Part shown: in pieces, positions 34,616 to 38,140 of the stretch | Layout of the letters: every line of letters begins with the position of its first letter | Position numbering within the stretch: the stretch's first letter is position 1 | Source of the DNA: Flavobacteriaceae bacterium | GTDB lineage: Bacteria; Bacteroidota; Bacteroidia; Flavobacteriales; Flavobacteriaceae | NCBI GenBank assembly: GCA_013003555.1 | Contig: JABDIV010000063.1 | Coordinates: 1-38,140, forward strand | Length of the DNA: 38,140 nt | Reading direction: 5' to 3' | Notes under the pieces: model-generated | What the model was told of the DNA's origin: nothing | Seen by the model: the letters and a program-made list of their open reading frames with translations, nothing else | Databases searched by the model: none | Program-made: the position numbers and the translations under genes

Positions 34616-34824
34616 GTTTGATTGTTATGGTTGATTAATAAATATTCTACCCAATGCTATAGAACCTTATAAAATGTGAGCTGATTGCTAGGCTAATAAG
34701 GAGTAAGATTAATACGAGAGAGTATGTAAAATGTATGACTAGATACTAATTTCTATGAGATTATATTTTATTTGATGGAAATGGCAGCAAAACAATTTAA
34801 CTTTACGCATCTAATAATTTCAAA
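34616..34824. other. Intergenic region beyond the cyclase remnant
   Basis: No gene is visible on either strand. It may hold the highly decayed upstream part of the cyclase remnant, but I could not recognise any further cyclase motif. A possible promoter for the next gene (TTG at 34772-34774 and TAACTTTA at 34798-34805) lies at its right end. Confidence 0.35.
34772..34805 (+). promoter_or_regulatory. Possible promoter for the 34825 gene
   Basis: TTG (34772-34774) and TAACTTTA (34798-34805), a one-base variant of TAnnTTTG, are spaced by 23 bases. The start codon follows 19 bases later. The long spacing and the mismatch make this tentative. Confidence 0.35.
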
Positions 34825-35286
34825 ATGGGGAAAGCATCAAAAGAAGCCATGGATCAACTTTTAAGTCGACCCCATGTTTTTTTCTGGCTTAGTATACCAT
34901 TTGTCCTTATCATCGGCTATTATGGCAATGAGCAATTCAGTTTGAATTTTTTTGACACTTATTATGTGTCATCGAGCCGCTCTATAGCCATCTATATCAG
35001 TCTTGGATTTGCGTTTTTCGGATTGATCTACCATAGGTTTTTAAGGTCAGGATACCGTCTGAAGAAATGGCTTACCCTTATTCATATGTTCTGTACCTTA
35101 GATATGGCTATTTTGTTCTGGCTATGCCATGTCTGGTATTCCAATACAAAGGATGGCATGAATAGCTCCATCGATTTTAATACAGTCTTTCTGGTTTTGC
35201 TCACTATAATTGGGTTCGGACAACTCATTTTTATCCTTCATATTCTTTCTTTGCGTTTAGGAAAATCAAGTTCATCATCCGAATAA
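34825..35286 (+). CDS. Small four-helix membrane protein with a COX1-like segment
   Basis: The product of 153 residues has four hydrophobic segments near 17-34, 52-70, 86-105 and 118-140, and a serine-rich tail. The segment 'FSLNFFDTYYVSSSRSIAIY' resembles the H-D-T-Y-x-V-x-A-H-F-H region of cytochrome c oxidase subunit I, including the D-T-Y-Y-V core, but the heme- and copper-binding histidines are absent. I recall similar short membrane proteins in flavobacteria but cannot name a function. It lies between the cyclase remnant and a small protein gene. It cannot work as an oxidase. Confidence 0.6.
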   Translation: MGKASKEAMDQLLSRPHVFFWLSIPFVLIIGYYGNEQFSLNFFDTYYVSSSRSIAIYISLGFAFFGLIYHRFLRSGYRLKKWLTLIHMFCTLDMAILFWLCHVWYSNTKDGMNSSIDFNTVFLVLLTIIGFGQLIFILHILSLRLGKSSSSSE

Positions 35287-35291
35287 TTCGT

Positions 35292-35299
35292 TATATTTG
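35292..35299 (+). promoter_or_regulatory. Possible -10 box (TATATTTG) before the 35315 gene
   Basis: TATATTTG matches TAnnTTTG exactly. The start codon follows 15 bases later, giving a very short leader. No good TTG at -33 is present, so the call is tentative. Confidence 0.3.
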
Positions 35300-35314
35300 A
35301 TCAAAACTCATAAC

Positions 35315-35575
35315 ATGCCAACTCAAATCAATATTAAAATCGAACATGCTCTTTTTGGAATTCAGGGCAAAACAATTGATGTCACTGCAGCGGCTCAAGA
35401 AGCTCTTGAAGGTGATGATTTAACAATTTCAGTGAAACGATTAGGAATTGAAGACCCGGCTCCGGGCGAAACAAAATTTTTCGCGGTATCAGCCAAAATA
35501 AAAATCGATGACAACGATCCCTATGATTTCCATTACATTGGGAAGGATTACGAAACCATTGATTTTGTTGTGTAG
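35315..35575 (+). CDS. Small hypothetical protein (86 residues)
   Basis: I chose the ATG at 35315; a TTG at 35297 would add six residues but overlaps a -10-like box. The product begins 'MPTQINIKIEHALFGIQGKT' and is soluble with alternating strands, including 'DLTISVKRLGIEDPAPGETK' and 'DDNDPYDFHYIGKDYETIDF'. It has the feel of a small beta-rich domain of the DUF3395 or similar type, but I do not recognise the family with confidence. It ends 64 bases from the end of the convergent cyclase gene. The gap contains an imperfect hairpin (AGCAAAGCTG against CAGCTTGCT) without a T-run. Confidence 0.6.
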   Translation: MPTQINIKIEHALFGIQGKTIDVTAAAQEALEGDDLTISVKRLGIEDPAPGETKFFAVSAKIKIDDNDPYDFHYIGKDYETIDFVV

Positions 35576-35639
35576 CATTAACGTTTGACGGTTACAAAGT
35601 TAGCAAAGCTGCAGCCAGCTTGCTGGCCGATAAAATAGC

Positions 35640-37490
35640 TCAGGATTTACTGCTGGTCACTTTCCGACGTTTAAGGCGATTTAAAAGTTTTTTTGTTTTT
35701 GTTTCGATTGCGGAATTCACGTAGTACATTTTCATCATTCCCTTATTTTTAACGGCGATTTCTCCGCGATATTCGCAATCAAAATCCGGTTTGATTATCT
35801 CATATGTATTATCAGATATATTGATCTTACCCGGATCTGAATTGGTTTCCATTCTAGAAGCGATGTTAACCGTATCGCCCCAGATATCGTAGGCAAACTT
35901 TTTAGTTCCGACCACACCGGCCACTACGGGTCCCGTATTTATGCCAATCCGAACATTAAACTTCGTGAGATCAAGATCGTTGCCTTGTTTTGATTGTTCA
36001 ACAAATTCTAATATTTCAAGGGCGGCCAGAACAACCATCTTCGGATGATCTAATGTGGGATATGGGAGTCCGCCGGCACACATATATGCATCGCCCACCG
36101 TTTTTATTTTTTCAAGTCCGTATTTCTCAATAATCCTGTCAAAATTGGAAAAATAGAAATCGACTGCTTTAACCAGGTCTTCAGGAGGCAAATTGTCGGC
36201 ATAATGTGTAAAACCAAGGAAATCTGTAAAGAGAACGGTTACTGAGTTGAATTTCTTTGCCTGAACATGGCCACTCGCCTTTAATTCCTCGGCTGTTTCT
36301 TCAGGAAGTATGTTCAGCAACAAATTATCGGAGCGGTCGCGTTCTTCGGCAATGATCTTGTTTGTTTTTTTAACAAATATAAATCGTCGATACAGCACAA
36401 CAGACAGCACAATTACCAGGAAAGCTCCAATAATCGACATCCATATTAACCGCTGCTGACTTTCTATCGCGCTTTCCATGACCACCTTTTCGGTTCGCAT
36501 GTTTTGGAAAAAATCCATTGAATCATTGCGCCATGCTGCCAATTGCAACTGATAATCATCGTATACCTGTTGATAATTACCGGCGGCTTCAGCGTTACCT
36601 TCCTTCTCTTCAATTTGGGCAAGCACAAGGCTTGCTTCAGCAATATTTTTTTTCTGATCTTCAGCCCTGGCAAAATTCAGACTCTCATCAGCAAATTTTC
36701 TGGCTAAAGTGAGGTTGTTTTCGTTCAAATATAATTTGGCAAGCACAGCTTGATATTCGGCTGTTGCATATCCATATCCCGATTCTGTTAATAATCGTAT
36801 CGCTTCATAGAGCTTTTCCCTGGCCTCTTCATTCCGGCCTTCAAGAGCAAGAATTTTACCACGATTCCCGTTGATCACAACAATTCCAATCTCATGATCC
36901 TCTTTTTCAAAAATCTCTTCAGCCTCGTCGAAATAGAAACTTGCGCGATCTAACTTATTATTGTTCAGATAAGAGTTACCGGCATTGTAGAGTGCTATTC
37001 CTAAATTAAAAACATCCTTTGTTGAACGAAGCAGAGAGATACCTTTTTCAAAGTAATAGTCTGCATTTACAAAATCATAATATTGAGAACACGCATTCGC
37101 TATGGAGATTGCTGCGAGTCCTTGCCCCTTTAAATAATCGGCTTTAATAGCAGCATTTTCGCATTCCATGAATGACACATAAGCATCATATACACGTCCC
37201 TTTATAATGTAATTTTCACCGAGTTGCCTATAACCACGGTATAAATAGATGTTATTATTTTGTTTCGTTGACCTCCTTATCAACTCTTCCGCATAGGCTA
37301 TTGATAAGTCGATGTCCGTTTCATTATAAGCGAGATCATTATAAAGTTTTAACAGATCCTCCCCCTGTTTAATATTGCTTTTCAATATTTGTGTAAGGCT
37401 GTCGGCTTTTTTTTGATCTTGAGCTTGGGCAGCAAAAGGACATAGGACAACATAACACCATATTAAGAAAACGGCAGACTTAAGTCTCAT
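35640..37490 (-). CDS. TPR-transmembrane class III nucleotide cyclase
   Basis: The 616-residue protein has a signal peptide (cleavage near A-Q-A-Q), about seven TPR-like helix pairs to residue 300, a membrane helix 'RLIWMSIIGAFLVIVLSVVL' near 350, a short coiled linker with 'SDNLLLNILPEETAEEL', and a cytoplasmic cyclase domain. Metal-binding Asp is in 'SVTVLFTDFLGFTHYA' and again in 'GLEKIKTVGDAYMCAGG'. The Lys of K-I-K-T and the Asp of Y-D-I-W-G-D-T are the adenine-selecting pair, and N-I-A-S-R supplies the transition-state Asn and Arg. It is thus predicted to make cAMP in response to something sensed by the periplasmic TPR part. It follows the lipoprotein gene by 12 bases on the - strand. 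Confidence 0.9.
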   Translation of the reverse strand: MRLKSAVFLIWCYVVLCPFAAQAQDQKKADSLTQILKSNIKQGEDLLKLYNDLAYNETDIDLSIAYAEELIRRSTKQNNNIYLYRGYRQLGENYIIKGRVYDAYVSFMECENAAIKADYLKGQGLAAISIANACSQYYDFVNADYYFEKGISLLRSTKDVFNLGIALYNAGNSYLNNNKLDRASFYFDEAEEIFEKEDHEIGIVVINGNRGKILALEGRNEEAREKLYEAIRLLTESGYGYATAEYQAVLAKLYLNENNLTLARKFADESLNFARAEDQKKNIAEASLVLAQIEEKEGNAEAAGNYQQVYDDYQLQLAAWRNDSMDFFQNMRTEKVVMESAIESQQRLIWMSIIGAFLVIVLSVVLYRRFIFVKKTNKIIAEERDRSDNLLLNILPEETAEELKASGHVQAKKFNSVTVLFTDFLGFTHYADNLPPEDLVKAVDFYFSNFDRIIEKYGLEKIKTVGDAYMCAGGLPYPTLDHPKMVVLAALEILEFVEQSKQGNDLDLTKFNVRIGINTGPVVAGVVGTKKFAYDIWGDTVNIASRMETNSDPGKINISDNTYEIIKPDFDCEYRGEIAVKNKGMMKMYYVNSAIETKTKKLLNRLKRRKVTSSKS

Positions 37491-37502
37491 GCTAACAAAT
37501 GA

Positions 37503-38024
37503 TTAGTTATTTCCTTTCAGAATTGGATCAATCTCAAAAAACAACTTTGGTCCCGTTTTCGGTTTGACTGAAAATAATATATTATAATAATAGAGTTTGT
37601 CTTGAATATCAGCGTTTTTTACCCTGGCCATAACTTTTCCACTTTTTCCGGCAAAGACCTTTTTAATAAAAAAATCGTCGGTTGATGGACCTGTAAATTT
37701 CATCTCAATCTGTTCAATCGCTACCGAATAGCCTGCTTCATCTGAGTTCACATCGACTTCAACATCCCATGTTACCATTTTATTTTTAAAAACCTTTGAT
37801 TGAAAACTGGGGATTCCGGGACCTGAAGTTGTTGGTGCCCCTTGATTATCATTAAGTTGACAATTGGCGAGGATAACATTTGGATCATTGTTCTGTGGAT
37901 CCCCATACAGGCCTTGAGCCGTAACAAATAACGTGATCTTGGTGTCTTTTGGATCCAGATTTTGATGAGTAGCACATCCAACCAGAATAGTTATAATTAC
38001 TATCCCTGATAATAAATTTTTCAT
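37503..38024 (-). CDS. Hypothetical lipoprotein, first gene of the cyclase operon
   Basis: I start at the ATG at 38024, which gives 'MKNLLSGIVIITILVGCATH', a strong lipoprotein signal with Cys17; a longer frame up to 38111 lacks sense as a leader. The mature part of about 157 residues is beta-rich, with 'DTKITLFVTAQGLYGDPQNN' near the start and 'YYYNILFSVKPKTGPKLFFE' near the end. It contains one other cysteine. No family is recognised. The cyclase gene starts 12 bases after its stop, so the lipoprotein may be the periplasmic partner or sensor of the TPR cyclase, which is an inference from the arrangement only. Confidence 0.7.
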   Translation of the reverse strand: MKNLLSGIVIITILVGCATHQNLDPKDTKITLFVTAQGLYGDPQNNDPNVILANCQLNDNQGAPTTSGPGIPSFQSKVFKNKMVTWDVEVDVNSDEAGYSVAIEQIEMKFTGPSTDDFFIKKVFAGKSGKVMARVKNADIQDKLYYYNILFSVKPKTGPKLFFEIDPILKGNN

Positions 38025-38140
38025 GAGTATAATTTTAGCTATCGGCAAAACACCGACAGGGTTGATTAATAGCATCAAATTGGGGCGATTCTGCATAAAA
38101 CATAACAACAAAATCCGAAAGGGTAAGCTAGGTAGTTCGC

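Noticed and set aside
35599..35630. Imperfect hairpin between the convergent 35315 and cyclase genes
   Set aside because: The stem has a bulge and no T-run follows on either side, so it is not a convincing terminator, though it could weakly slow converging polymerases.

Overview
The window looks like a chromosomal segment of a flavobacterium-like member of the Bacteroidota. The DNA is AT-rich and Shine-Dalgarno sequences are weak. At least one promoter fits the Bacteroidota TTG...TAnnTTTG form. The gene set includes families common in that group: DUF3667, a DUF4153-like protein, a Pycsar TM-type protein, a TPR-type class III cyclase, short secreted NTF2-like proteins and many small lipoproteins. 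I see no rRNA, tRNA, CRISPR array, insertion sequence or phage gene. About 46 protein genes are supported, plus two decayed gene remnants.

Left part (1-8215, + strand): the 3' end of an aldo/keto reductase; a secreted protein of unknown role; and a sugar-related stretch made of a DUF4922/HIT-like nucleotidyltransferase-phosphorylase, a broken redoxin gene, a GH13 alpha-glucosidase lipoprotein and an aldose-1-epimerase-like protein. A tightly overlapped three-gene operon follows (membrane protein, winged-helix regulator, DUF4153-like membrane protein), then a small lipoprotein. A SulP anion transporter (8238-9767) lies on the - strand.

Middle part (10175-29663, + strand): an SRPBCC protein, two tandem MFS transporters, a CPBP membrane protease, an Old Yellow Enzyme-type flavoprotein, a DUF3667 zinc-ribbon membrane protein, an MscS channel, a universal stress protein, a DinB-like protein, a two-domain NTF2-like protein, a nitrilase, a lipoprotein intradiol dioxygenase, and a compact DUF1059 / small ORF / GIY-YIG cluster. 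A complete molybdate uptake operon comes next (modA, a stand-alone di-TOBE protein, modB, modC). It is followed by a VanZ-like protein, a secreted serine beta-lactamase-fold hydrolase, a NagZ-like GH3 glucosaminidase and a small membrane protein. The last enzymes suggest turnover of cell-wall or other amino-sugar material outside the cytoplasm.

Right part (29676-38140): two - strand genes (a membrane protein and a divergent phosphodiester-glycosidase-like protein), then + strand genes for a DmpA-type P1 aminopeptidase, an NTF2-like protein, a small membrane protein, a VOC protein, a Pycsar TM-like effector, a small four-helix membrane protein and a 87-residue protein. On the - strand, a lipoprotein precedes a TPR-transmembrane class III nucleotide cyclase. 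Between the Pycsar TM-like gene and the four-helix gene lies a 46-codon antisense remnant of a second cyclase C-terminus. The part of the window most worth a second look is therefore 33958-38024: a possible cyclic-nucleotide signalling or defence neighbourhood that has lost or rearranged one cyclase. This reading is inference and needs homolog neighbourhood analysis.
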